Part shown: positions 1 through 11,131 of the stretch, piece by piece
Layout: every line of letters begins with the position of its first letter
Position numbering within the stretch: position 1 is the stretch's first letter
Assembly (NCBI GenBank): GCA_030770545.1
Contig: CM061106.1
Location: 7,803,001-7,867,000, forward strand
From: Macropodus opercularis
Lineage: Eukaryota > Chordata > Actinopteri > Anabantiformes > Osphronemidae
Direction: 5' to 3'
Length of the DNA: 64,000 bases
Program-made: the position numbers and the translations under genes
Notes under the pieces: generated by a model
What the model was told of the DNA's origin: nothing
What the model saw: the letters and a program-made list of their open reading frames with translations, nothing else
The model's database searches: none

Positions 1-31
1 ACTGGCCAAAAAGTGTTGTGTGTTGATCTAC

Positions 32-1988
32 CTCCATGGGGTTGACAGTGATGGTGAGGGCGGAGTCATCCCAGTCCACCTCGTTCCTCTTGCCGTTCTC
101 CTGGTCTCTCATGCTGCTGGTGTGGAAACCACCCAGGATTATCACAAACACCAGGAGGCTCACACATCCCACAGTGACAATAGTGGGAACCACTGAGTGG
201 GAAAAACACCCAAACACACACAATGACAGGGTGGATGTCAGAAGTGTTTGCACGTGGGAATATTCACACATAAAATCAATGCAGCTTTTCCACAGACAAA
301 CGCTGACTCTAGCTGTAGATGTGCTTCTTCCTTTAACTAGGTTTGCCTTCTCCTGCCATCCTGCTACGCTTTGCCACATATGAGCAGGGAAATGCTCCTG
401 TTGTGTGGCCACAGGCTGAGACGCCTGAGAGCCTAGAAGATCACTGAGGCCAGGAAGCAACAGCTTGTGCTCAGAGACGTCACAGACAGCAGTCAAGTGG
501 AATCCCTGAACCTGAGCCATTAAAACAGTGTTTATGTGAGTCCTACTTCTGGTTAATAGACTGACAACCATCTGCACTAAGGTTGCCATAGCAACCGCGT
601 TTAAACAGCAGATTACTGGTTAGTTAGAGTGTTTGGCACAGATGAAGCCAAGAGGCTGATGGAGACATTTTCCCCAAAAGAACAATAATTTGTTCTTTGT
701 GCCCGACTTAATAAAGGTAGAAGCTCTAAACAATCAAACTTCACACAGCACATATCAGCTGTATTAGTCCTATTAATAAACATCATAATATTACTATATA
801 AATATTTATTTCTCCATTTCCCAGCATTCTACATGTGCAGCTGACGCTTTCAGTACCTGAGTCCTGGTGAGCGTTGTCATGGTTGAGTCCAGACAGATCC
901 ACAGACGCACGGAGAACCGGATTAATGAAGTTTGGCACCATGGCATCGTTTGCTCCACAGGGTTGGTTGTGTGGATCACATTCACCTAAAGAGGAAGAAT
1001 AACGTTATAAACATGCAGCACAACTCTAAAACACGCTTAGACTAGTTTCGTAGTGTTGTGAGGGGACACAAAGATGCTTCAGTAACAAAGGGCTTGACTT
1101 GTAGTCTGTGTTGTGGATGCGTCACCAATAGTCAGTCACACCTCGACCTTGAAGTCGTTGCTGATGTAGCATCTGAGTTCAGAGCAGACCAGTCTGGATT
1201 TCCTGTCACATCGAGCTTCGGTGGCCAGTTGTTGTAACGGATAAGGTGCAGGACCTGCTCATAGTTGTCCGTGGTTTTCACACCTGCAACATGGAGAGAA
1301 CGGCTCACGTCCAAAACAACACATGTCACCAGTCACCAGTGAACCTAAATGAATGAATAAAACATGTCAGAGCACATTATTCTATTTATTGTTTTATTTC
1401 CCAGTGTCTTCCTTTCCACATAACGCTGTTGTTACGTCGTCTCGTTTCCTAGAACTAGGGCTGAAGGCCAGTGTGGATCCAAGGCCCAGGTCAGGCCACG
1501 CTGCTGCAGCTGGGACATGTCCACCTCCAGGCCCTCGTGCTCCCAAATGAAAAACTCTAAGTGCATGTTCAAGCCTAACAGATGTAACAGCTGCTCAACT
1601 GACCCCTCCCCTAAAGCAGTAAACAACTTATCTCCTTCCTCTCCCTCCCTCTCACTGTCTGTCTGTCTGCATCTGGACCCGACTGCATTTGTGCACCAGC
1701 ATGAACAGAACATTTCCTGTATCTGTGGAACCATTAAGGGTCTAAAGTTCTACAATGTTGCCTCTGTTTACCTCAAACCCTCACTGAATGTCTATTAGCC
1801 AGAACCAACACGTCAGGCTGCGGCTGATTGACAGATGAGGTCACATTACATTATAACTGCTTTTCTGCTACATCCTTGAGGTGGTGGAGACGTGAAGGTG
1901 CCTGATGCCAGGGGTTGGGAACTGGTGCGAGTTCAAGTAGGAGATGTGTTGATGACCTCGTCAAAGGCATCAACGTCATCACCCTCGA
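32..1988 (-). pseudogene. clstn1-like: Calsyntenin-1-like gene relic (C-terminal exons)
   Basis: Calsyntenins are type I cadherin-related proteins of the postsynaptic membrane that bind kinesin-1. Five exon remnants lie in order on the minus strand. 1988 to about 1880 carries the DDVDAFDEV and SHQFPTPGIRHLHV motifs. 1574 to about 1455 carries EGLEVDMSQLQQRGL. 1283-1142 carries DNYEQVLHLIRYNNW and LVCSEL. 985-857 carries VNVIHTTNPVE and VDLSGL. 192-32 carries the membrane segment and the cytoplasmic WDDSALTITVNPME signature typical of CLSTN1. The last exon is intact with good splice sites. Exon phases fix the original frame, and against it there are frameshifts near 1945, 1205-1225 and 950. 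The gene continues past the left edge. It is either a decaying copy or a badly assembled stretch. The plus-strand ORF over the last exon is antisense. Confidence 0.75.
193..856 (-). other. Intron of the calsyntenin relic, no other feature seen
   Basis: This stretch lies between two calsyntenin exons. It shows no repeat of note and no coding signal on either strand beyond a short antisense ORF. Confidence 0.5.
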
Positions 1989-2329
1989 CTGTCAGAGAGG
2001 CTGGAGTCGAACAAAACCTGAGAGAACAGAGACGACATTACACACAAACCACACATTTATCATTGACTTCCTCTAGTTCAGGATTTTAGCTTTATTTTCA
2101 GTATTGTCCAACATTTTCAGCCTTCAAAAAACCTTTAAAATCATACTTGTAACTTTGTGAGCATGATGTCTTTCTCCACCTTGACTAGTGAAGACAAGAG
2201 AAACATGGATGAGCCGTAGACACATGCAGCACCTGCATTAACAGGGTGAAAAAAAATAAGAGAAAAAAGAACATTGTGTGAGATGATGAAATTAATCCTA
2301 CAGTACAGCGATAAAAGGTGTGTAATATA

Positions 2330-2950
2330 GGGGAACGCCTGTCTGGATCTCCAGATCTCCCGCCTGTCTGGATCTCCAGACAGGCGGGGAATCTGAGGGG
2401 GGAGTGCTGATGGGATCCAGAAACCAGCAGGGGGAGAATGGTTAAGTCGTGAGCCGGTGCTTCTCAGCGCGGCGACTGACGATGGCGGGGTTCCTTTCTA
2501 GGTGCAGGACAGGGGAGACGAGAGGAGGGAGAAGACAGACCAAATAACCAAAACAAAACTCCAAAACAGAAAGCGAGCCGAACCGGCTGATTGCTACAAG
2601 GTTCCAGGGGAACGAATCTTCCACGTCTGTTAGCAGTTAAGAGTGTTGCCATGGAGCATGGGTGGCCGAGAGTCAGGAGCATATGAGTCGGGTGAAGACG
2701 GCAATTCAAAAACTCACGCTGTAGTTGAGATTCAGACGATGAATAGGCGACGAACAGGTGATGCTTGTCGGGGTCTTGCTGGAACGAAATCGATGATCTG
2801 ACAACTGGGTGCCTGTGAACAGGGCTTAAGAGAGGTTAGCGACAGGTGGAATGAATTAGGTGATTAGTGGAAGCTGGCGGAGGTGGTGAGTGTACATCCG
2901 GTCGGCTCTCCACAATAAAAGGGCACGGACCGGAACTGCCGGTCGTGACA
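2330..2950 (-). mobile_element. Truncated LTR of a Gypsy-like retroelement
   Basis: Read on the minus strand, this begins TGTCACGACCGGCAG at 2950 and shares the layout and several blocks of the complete solo LTR at 33963-34745: a TTAAGCC box, then TTGTCAGATC, then the CAGCCGGTTCGG block at 2578-2590. No matching far end or target duplication was found. The low-coordinate end is truncated next to a hairpin at 2359-2388. Confidence 0.6.
2359..2388. repeat. Perfect 14-bp-arm hairpin
   Basis: CCCGCCTGTCTGGA (2359-2372) is followed by a two-base loop and its exact reverse complement (2375-2388). A partial direct copy of the arm lies just upstream at 2339-2356. Confidence 0.85.
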
Positions 2951-3600
2951 TCTACTTCTGTTCTGCTTGTGTATCCATAACGGTCCAGCTGCTGAGTGAA
3001 TACAATCTATAGATGGAGGATGACAACACTAATCAGCAAAACCCACAACATCTCATTCATTCTGCATCGTGTTGCAAACTGAAAAATGAATCTTTCAGCA
3101 TCTAGAATGTTTCAGAATCATTGTAGCCAAAGTGGTGGGAGGACGCTGTTAACATGGAGGAGCACTGTGGACACATGGACATTACTGAGGGGTAGAGTAA
3201 GAAGAGCAACCTGAGGTGAACTCAGAGACAAGAAGGAAGGTTGAGGATCTGCAGGACAGACTCACGTGCTGCAGACAAGGTCACAGGTAAGAGCAAGAGT
3301 TAACATGGCACCGACCAACAACAACACTGCACTTTGTATTCTACAGAAGAGAGAACAGATCATAAGGTGACAGCAGAGAATCTGTTTAGTCATGAACAAC
3401 ATTCTCCCCAAACTTTGCTGAAACTCTGCTGACTGTTGGAGTCTGGGGCTAAAGGCCGTCCCGTCCACAAACAGAGACTCTGTGGAGAACTGCACACTCA
3501 GCACATCATGACTGATGGTTGGAGGAGTCTCAAGAGTTGAGAGTTCACACCTACTCACTGCCCTCAGTCCTTAGGTCACATAACGAGTCTGTTCTTTACA
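2951..3600. other. Gene-free stretch
   Basis: An open frame on the minus strand (3558-3262, 98 codons) has no recognisable family and no supporting splice signals. Nothing else was identified. Confidence 0.35.
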
Positions 3601-3649
3601 GGAGTGAAGGGAAGTGGGAGGATAAATGTGTGGTCTCTGGCCAACTATC

Positions 3650-3760
3650 CTCAGACTGAAGAAGCTTCCTGATAGACGCAGAAACGTTTCTACTCTAAAT
3701 GAAGTCCAGCTGACTCAACTTTGACGCAGCTTCACCTGGATGACTGAAGATGTAGTTCTC
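3650..3760 (+). repeat. Dispersed repeat, possibly a Penelope-like element end
   Basis: The motif ACTGAAGAAGCTTCCTGATAG, followed by GCAGAAACGTTTC and a GAAGTCCAGCTG tail, matches a repeat I know from many fish and amphibian genomes. The order CTGAT..GA then GAAAC resembles a degenerate hammerhead core, as reported for Penelope-like retroelements. The family assignment is inference. Confidence 0.4.
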
Positions 3761-4007
3761 ACTGAAGACAGGGAGGACGAAGCTGATTTCCAGGAGCTGG
3801 TGCTCAGTGTCCACCTGAAGTCAAGCTGTGTCTTCAGGATTCTCTCAGCTCGTCTCTGACCGTCTGGAAGCTCCTCTGGTCCACAATCAGACGACAGCAG
3901 CACTGGCCTTAAAGACACGCTGTCAGTTAAAAGGCCTCATTGTGTTCTATTCTATTCTTCTGTCTCCTCTGCTTCACTCAGTCTAGACACATCTGAGTTC
4001 TCTGTAC

Positions 4008-5205
4008 CTGCTGTGGTCCCAGATCCAGGCCACGCCCTGCTACAGGTAGGTCCTGCAGGTGCTGATCATGGGGTTGGTGACCTTGAGCAGCAGCGAGGTC
4101 ATCCTGTCTGAGGTGTTGTAGTACTGAGAGACGGTGTGGATCATCCTGATGCTGCTCATCAGGGCGGGAACGTGCTCCATCATGCTGGTCTGTCACAGAG
4201 GAGGGAAGGTCAGAGAGTCACCAACAGCCTCCGTCCACCTAAAACCAGCTCCAAGGACTCACGGTGGATTCTGACTGTTCTGTTAGATTAGAAGCACCAT
4301 ATTTGTCTGACTGTCACTGGTTTGAGTCCAGAGACAATTTAAAACTGTGTATTTTAGTGAGTGTATTTCTCCAGCGGTCTGACGAACTTGTCCAGTGTGT
4401 AGAGATACTTACAACAGTGACGTCTCTGTCCTGAAACGATCCAGCAGCCAGTTGGTGGAGACATGTAACATGTAACTGGTGTGAAAGTAAATTCTCTTTC
4501 ACCTTAACTTAAATTTGGAGTGGATTCAGAACCTGACCAGTTCTCTCCAGTTTGCTGGACTCTGGACCTGCCAGAGCAGAGTCCATTTCACATCAGGACG
4601 CTTCATTGTCTCCTGAATAACGTCCAGAACAGCTTTAGGGTTTCATTTCCAGATCAACAGACGCCACGATGGCGAGGGTCTACCTGCTGAAAGGTGATCA
4701 TGCATCACTTCCACTGCTCCAACTCCACTGATGGTCCAACATTATCGGCCTTCTCCCTCATCTGCTTGCTCTCCATCAGCACATGCTTGATCCGATTGGT
4801 CTGCACTGACACCACACCCTCCAGATGCTCCACCAGCTCGCTGTGATTAGCTGAGATCACAGCAAAAAGGAATTCACCAGCTATGGATGGTCAGAGTGGG
4901 ATCATCCAGTGATAAGGCTGTAAGCGTAAGCCTGAGTCCATCTCAAGATGTAAACCAAACACCGACAGGGTTCTCCAACATGCAACTAGACTTAAACTAA
5001 ATGCTGCAGCAACTGATCCTGGGACAGTGTGGTTGTCCGTTCTACGTGCAGAGGTGTAGCTCAGCTGACTGATGACATCAGGGAGGTCCACCTGCTGCAG
5101 CTGGAGCTTTCTGTCCATGTTGGCTCTGGCTGAGTTCAGATGACTGATGAGCTGGTTCACTGAGGACAGGAAGGACTGGACGCGTCCTCCTGTGCAGGAC
5201 CCCAC
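4008..5205 (-). pseudogene. Axonemal dynein heavy chain relic (DNAH5/DNAH8-like tail region)
   Basis: Axonemal dynein heavy chains are very large motor proteins that drive ciliary beating. Four recognisable exon remnants lie in the proper order on the minus strand. 5205 to about 5053 has MDRKLQLQQVDLPDVISQLS. 4850-4684 has IKHVLMESKQMREKADNVGP. 4410 to about 4352 has KYLYTLDKFVRPLEKY. 4189-4008 has SVSQYYNTSDRMTSLLLKVT. Splice sites are visible at 4850, 4684, 4189 and 4008. The 4850-4684 exon has an in-frame TGA after EQWK. The 4189-4008 exon has an in-frame TAG at 4042-4040. The exon at 4410 has no donor. A weak further fragment may lie at 4650-4536. Only a few of the roughly 80 exons of a normal gene are present, so this is a dead fragment. 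Confidence 0.7.
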
Positions 5206-5660
5206 GTCTGGACAGAGAACAAAGGCAGAGCTAACAAACAGCCACATCAGCTCACAAGCAAATGCAGCAGAGACAAACTAGTCTGACAAACTCACATGAT
5301 CTGAATTCACACATGTGCTCTGAGAGAGTGTGGCAGGTGCAGAGGTTCACTCACTGCAGATAAAGCAATTTAATGAAACTGCATTTGTTCCTTATCAGAA
5401 AACACAGACACAGTGAACTAACTATGAGATGACCTGCTGCATGTACATGAAGTTTAAGCTGATCCCCACTTCCACCTGCACCACGGCAGGAGAGAGGCCA
5501 AGAAAGCAAAGCTACTAAATACAGGAAGTAGCCAGTTGGACCAAACCATCAGCTTCCACATCATGGGGACATTTTAACTTTGACTGGTTTAACTACTACA
5601 TAAATATATTCATTCATTCTAATACTATTCTGAGATTTCGTTAAATATATAAATCCTCTG
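5206..5660. other. Gene-free stretch
   Basis: No coding, RNA or repeat signal that I can support was found here. Confidence 0.4.
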
Positions 5661-5665
5661 AATAA

Positions 5666-5830
5666 TACTGTTGTGGGTGTTTGTTTTGAGGCGCTTCCAC
5701 CCTGAGCAAGCACTAGGAGACAGTGGAGAGGAAAAACTCCCTTTGAAGGAAGAAACCTCGGGCAGAACCAGGCTCAGGGTGGGCGGTCGTCTGCCTCGAC
5801 CGGTGATGCTGAGGTTTTCTCACACACTAC
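5666..5830 (-). mobile_element. L2-clade LINE 3' tail fragment
   Basis: The reverse complement of this stretch (CGGTCGAGGCAGACG..., then GAGCCTGGTTCTGCC..., then the GAGTTTTTCCTC block) is the 3' UTR signature of teleost L2 elements, shared with the larger copy at 42776-45132. A plus-strand 162-codon ORF across it is an artefact. Confidence 0.7.
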
Positions 5831-7535
5831 ATAAAAAGAAACTTGTCTCTGTCAGTGCTCAGTGGTTGCATCAGTACCTGGTTTGGTCGGATCCAACACT
5901 GACGCTAGTTCATAGGAGTTGTCCCGTCTTGGTCCTCGGTGCAGTAGCCAGACAGCTTGCAGGGAATTCACCTGAGCAACTGGTCCTCATGGTGTTGCAG
6001 GGAGTTACGTTATCACCGTTAGGTTTCCCTCCCTTTGCCACCAGAGACACTGTTGCAGTCTACACATGTGTAGTGATGAAGTCCTTCGCTGGTGACTCCA
6101 CGCTGCAGTGGAGATTCCCTCAACGTGTCTCCCACTGTGCTGGTCAACGCTGCCCCTAGAAGAACAAGAGTGTTACTGGTGATCATCTCAATCATGTTGA
6201 TTAAGCATAACAGGAATAGAAATATTTACAAATGTCTCCACGAAGAAACGTGTTGCAGTTAAAAAGTAAATGTGTCTATAAAGACCTATTAAATAAACAC
6301 AGCTTCAGCGTGAGAATCTCAGCAAGTCAGCAAAACTTTCATTCTAATATTATTCTGAGGTTTTATTAAATATATATCCGCTGCCTGTTGTTCCTGTTAA
6401 TCAATTTCTGACTAAATCCACTCATAATAAACATAATAAACCCTTTGAGACAACACTAAATGCACGTTAACAAAGCTTCTGTAGGCACCTGCAATGACTT
6501 GACTTACACAGAGACACATCACTGTCTTCCACCTTCTAACGTGTTAGACTAAAACAGAATCCAACCTTTCTGTTAGTCAGATAATACTTGTGCATTTAAA
6601 TAAGCTCTCGTCATCCACTCAGCTCCCATAACAGAATACATGACATGCACCAAAGCTGTCTGTGCTGTTAACCACAGTTAAGACATGATGTGATTATTAT
6701 TAGTTGTTACGTGTCCAAAGTTGTTTACAAAATCATCTGACACTTACTGGTTTATTCCACATAAACGCGAGGCTCCATAGTTGTGCGTGTGTTACATGAA
6801 TTTAAGCTGCATAAGCTATTAACAAACGTTAGCATTAGCGTTAGCGAACCGTTAGCATTAGCATTAGCAACTTCTAGCCATGTTACAAATTACATTTAAA
6901 CAGCACGAACTAAGAGCCAATACATAGAAGTAAACGTGTATTTAGCATTGAGTCCTGGTCCAGTCGAAATGGAACCAGTTCAAAACAGCCCAGTCTCCAG
7001 TTTCTAGCTCCACTACAGGACCTACCAGCCACCGTCACTGCTCTGAGTCTGAGGACAGCAGGTCACTGATGAGGCAGGACGGAAGCTGTGACCTGTGACC
7101 TTTGGGATCAACAAGGAGTCATGGGATCACATCTATTGTGTCATCAAAACACTTGGATACGTGTGCATTTATATTATTCAAATAAATCAAATCGTCTTTA
7201 ATTCAGATGTTGATTGACAGGTACAGTGGTGAAATGGGTTTCATTTATTATGGTGAACTGAGTTTTACTAATACTACCACATTAACTACTGTTGATCCCT
7301 GCATGACATGTACAGTAGGAGTCTGGTTCCATTAGAGAAAATGGGTTTGACATTTTCCTAACAATTGAAAAACCAGCATGTTGAACAAAGCAGATTTTAA
7401 TCTGGTTCCTTGAGTTTATGAAGAGATTACAATTCACTCTGGCGAGTAGTTCAAGTAGTAGTTCCTCACATTATCCAGCGAGTGGCGCTGTAGCTCTATG
7501 GCTGATAGCAGTGGTCGCTAGAAAACTAGCTAACT
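5831..7535. other. AT-rich intergenic DNA with a short GTTAGCATTAGC repeat
   Basis: Most of this stretch is featureless. At about 6826-6872 the motif GTTAGCATTAGC recurs four or five times as a short degenerate tandem repeat. A similar GCTAAC/GCTAGC run occurs at 7525-7575. Confidence 0.5.
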
Positions 7536-8007
7536 AGCTAACGGCTAGCGGCTAATGTGGCTAGCGCTAGCTTGTGTATTAGCGTAGCTCAGAAAGGCAC
7601 CAGCGTAGATCGCCCACATCTTAGTCTGGACCGGTTACGTTTTGGTGCCGGTTCGTAAAGTTACATCTGGGCTCCGGAACCGAGAAGGCGGTGAAATCCG
7701 GTATTTTATGTAACTGACGGCTGAACAGAGCAAAGGACCGAGTTAGCTTCTGCTATTTGTACAGCCCGGACTAGCGTTAGCAAACATGTTTTACTGTGCT
7801 ATGCTAATGCTTTTAATATAATAATGTAACAATACATATGTCATATTTTATCAAAAACTCGTGTTACAAAAGCAGTTTTTCACTCCCTCTAGACATTTTC
7901 AAAGAGAGAGAAAGTTTATTGTCGCTTTACTTTTCATCTTATCAGACTCGTAGTTCAAATAGCAAATCATTAGTAAAAAGTGACTTTTCAATATGCAGTT
8001 GATTAAG
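7536..8007 (+). repeat. Promoter-like segmental duplicate of 26378-26853
   Basis: About 470 bp match 26378-26853 in direct orientation with only scattered differences, including a GC-rich first half (GGCTCCGGAACCGAGAAGG) and a pyrimidine/AGAGAG second half. The other copy lies directly upstream of the USP relic, so this copy looks like a duplicated promoter or 5' UTR without its gene. Confidence 0.8.
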
Positions 8008-8561
8008 CTTTTATTAAAACTATTGATATTGAATTGCAAAATGCATTCTCAGATGAAACTACCAAATTGTATATTGAATTTCCGTACAGATGAAATCATG
8101 GTTTTGAGCTGGAAGTGCTTCAGAATGTTTAGTGGGCGACTGAGAGGACTTTGGTCTCATGTCATACTGTGCGTATTTTATAATCCGTTCATTTCTTTTC
8201 TTCCGTTCCTGACGTGACCAGCAGGTCTGTACGCTGGAAACACTGAGCAGGTGAGGTTGTGACTGAAACCCTGTAGGAAAAGGAGGCAGAGGACTGGACA
8301 GTTATCTTTATTAGAATAATGGTAGTTTTATATAATAATCACATATAATTATAATATTGGTATTATTTCGGTTTGTGTAGTTACTCTTCATGTCACACTG
8401 TGTATTATAGCAGATGTGCTTTCTTCCCTCCATGTTTAATTGTAATAGCGCTTTAAACCACTTAAACAGCTTTAGAACATGTTGATGGGAAGTGCTAAAC
8501 ATGTTATCTATAGATTTTTATTTCAGAGCACTGTCCTGTGTAGAACAGTCCTTTAAATTTG
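8008..8561. other. Gene-free stretch
   Basis: AT-rich sequence with no supported features. The short ORFs here are unremarkable. Confidence 0.4.
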
Positions 8562-8689
8562 CCAGGTTTCAGCTCCTGTGTGAAAGTTGAATCCTGACGA
8601 CTGGACGTCTTCCTTTGCTGTAGTCGTAGATCTGCTGCAAAGGAAGACGTCCAGTTACCGTGATTCAACTCTCAGACAACCTCACCTGG
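8562..8689. repeat. 128-bp hairpin with a perfect 19-bp inner stem
   Basis: ACTGGACGTCTTCCTTTGC (8600-8618) pairs perfectly with 8637-8655 across an 18-nt loop. After a six-base internal mismatch the stem resumes with AGTTGAATC (8585-8593) against 8662-8670. It continues imperfectly out to CCAGG (8562) against CCTGG (8689). It could be a MITE remnant, a folded small-RNA precursor or a recent inverted duplication. Confidence 0.8.
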
Positions 8690-9139
8690 AAGAAGCGCCA
8701 CCGACATTTCGGCTTTTATTTCCAGGTAGTTACATCTGAGGACTTATATTCATCTGACGGATGAACATGTAGAATATAGACTTGACAGAAAAGCCTTCAC
8801 GTACCTTTGGTGACCCTTTGACCTCACCAGGTCTGGCCTATTGTGGGTACATCATGCACACGCTGATAATTCAACAGGTTTCCAGAAATGTGTCATTATT
8901 TAGCTCATTTGGTTTTGGGTTGTTGTTTTGTATCTAACAAAACTTGTGAAGATAAGTTGGTCTCCTCAGCGGCTCCATGCTGGGAAACGTGTGCCTGATG
9001 TGTGGGACCGATTTTCTTAAAGTCTCTGCCCCCACTGTGATGTAATGACTCAGGGAGTGAACAGAGCTGCTTTTAGAAATACTATGTTACTTAGCCTAGT
9101 TGGGCTCATGTTCTTATCAACACAGATCAAGTCCTTAAA

Positions 9140-9268
9140 ATGATGTGATTCGTTTGCCTGCCTTTGCATATTTCTCATCTCACCACTGAGAATAAATTCA
9201 TGTTTAATTATTTGAACCTTACTCTGTGTCTGACTGAATCTGTCTTAGTTGGAACATCTCTGACAACG
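9140..9268 (+). mobile_element. 3' end fragment of the 22.6-kb LTR family
   Basis: The run CTTTGCATATTTCTCATCTC, CCACTGAGAATAAATTCATG and TTGGAACATCTCTGAC matches the polyadenylation-signal and end region of the LTR at 22615-23121. The rest of the LTR is missing, and an L2 fragment follows at once. Confidence 0.7.
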
Positions 9269-10205
9269 ACAGAGCTATTCACAGGAATTTAATAAACATC
9301 AAGACAGAACAAAGTAACAATAAAAGAATTAAATGTGCTCTCTTAAATATCAGATGTCTGTTAATAAATGACTTGATCAACAACCATCACATAGATTTAT
9401 TCAGTCTCACTGAAACCTGGCTGCAGCAGGATGAATACGTTCGTCTGAATGAGTCGACTCCAACCAGTCACATCAACCATCATGTTCCTAGAAGCTCAGG
9501 TAAAGGTGGAGGAGCAGCAGCATCTATAGCTCAGATCTATTAATGACTCCTAGACCTAAACAGCTCTAATTCATTAGAGCCTCACTCTGAGCCTGTAAAA
9601 CCCAGAAACCAGTTGTGTTCTGCTTCGTCTACCGTCCTCCTGGTCCATATTCAGAGTTCTGCACTGAATGTTCAGAGCTTTTATGTGACTTAGTCCTCAG
9701 CACAGATAAAGTGATTGTAGTGGGCGACTTTAACATTCATGTAGATGTTGACAGTAACTGTCTCAACACTGCAGTTCTCCCCCAAACCCTCTGTTATCTG
9801 ACCATTACTCACTAACTGTTGAATTGACCATAACACACCTGACAACAGCTGGAAAGAAGTTCTACTACAGCAGATGTTTATCTGATGATGCTGTTGTCAG
9901 ATTTAAGGAGACGCCAGTGAATCAGAGCAAGTTGGCTCCATGGTCCAACTCAGATCCGCAGCCTTAAGCACAGGACCCGGAAACTAGAAAGACAATGGCG
10001 TCCAACCAATGAGGTGAATCCTGCCCAGCATGGAAAGACAGTTTAATACCACATAAAAAGCACTTTGTGCTGCTAGAAGCTCATATTATACATCATTAAT
10101 TGAGGAAAATCAAAACAACCCCAGGTTTCTTTCAGCTCTGTAGCCAGGCTGACTAAGAGTCATAGCTGTGTTGAGCCTAGTGTCCCTTTAAAGCTCAGCA
10201 GAAAA
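9269..10205 (+). mobile_element. L2-clade LINE fragment, endonuclease region (dead)
   Basis: The translation contains the APE-type endonuclease motifs of L2 elements: LFSLTETWLQQDE (about 9394-9432), VYRPPGPYS (9627-9653) and VVGDFNIHVD (9717-9746). Stops at 9541 and near 9808 and a missing 40-odd codons after NCLNTA show it is not functional. A short RT-region piece follows around 10100-10200. The minus-strand copy at 45132-42776 is the same family. Confidence 0.8.
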
Positions 10206-11131
10206 ATGACTTGACAATGACAAGAGGAACACGGGGGGGACTCTAAAGGTAGGTGTGAATGTCTTGGAGACAGACCAAGGACCCGTTCAGGATGCACCTC
10301 ACCCTTGGCCCAATGAGCGAAAATGTCATTTCAACATATTTAAGTCCCACTAATTCAAGGGAATGTAAAGGGATGCTTAAAAGATCTGTGCAGTCAATCT
10401 GCCAGTAAAAATATATATATTATATATTTATTTAATATAATATATTAATGCCCTGTGAAGCAGAATCCTTGAAGTAACAAAAGCTACAACACTAACAGTC
10501 ACGAGACAGGCACAGTAACCATAAACGCGACGACAACGATTCAGTGGGAGAGGATGTAGGGTTGCTATGACGACGATGATAAAATACATCTCTCCTTGTG
10601 TTTACAGGATGTGTGATGGAGCAGGAATCAGATTCCTGTGAAACCATATTTTTGGGTCTGAAGCTTCCTTGTATTTTAGTCTTGGCAAAAAAAGTTGAAA
10701 CCATTTGTACAGAGTTCAGTAAAAGTCTTTGCTCTTATTTGTTTTCTCATTTTTTTGCTTGTCGCCAACATATCGTTACACCAGTCTTGTCATGTTAAGA
10801 TGGAGTCGGGGCACAAACGGTTATTAGCGATGAATATTACAACCGTCGGCCACTGTAACCACCACGACCCTTAGATTTGTTTCTTTAGGCTCATCTGTAG
10901 AGTCCAAGCGTTAATGCAAACACTGTGGAAGATCATCCCAGGGTTAGAGTCCGTGTGCTGTTTCAACCAAGAGGCGTCTGACTTTAAGCTCTGCAGACGA
11001 GCAGAGTCCAACATAGAGCAGCTCTGCTTAAAGCTCTGCTTAGTGTTTCACCTGGAGCCTGAGCTGAAGCTGCACCACAAGAAAGAAGCCACGGAAACAA
11101 GCCAGTCATGCTCTTAACTTTATTAACTATA
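10206..11131. other. Gene-free stretch
   Basis: An AT dinucleotide-rich patch lies at 10411-10450. The remaining sequence has only short ORFs without recognisable motifs. Confidence 0.4.

Noticed and set aside
36..383. 115-codon plus-strand ORF
   Set aside because: Antisense to the intact last calsyntenin exon (192-32), which carries clear family motifs on the other strand.
5671..6159. 162-codon plus-strand ORF
   Set aside because: Its first third is the antisense of an L2 3' tail, and the rest has no family resemblance.
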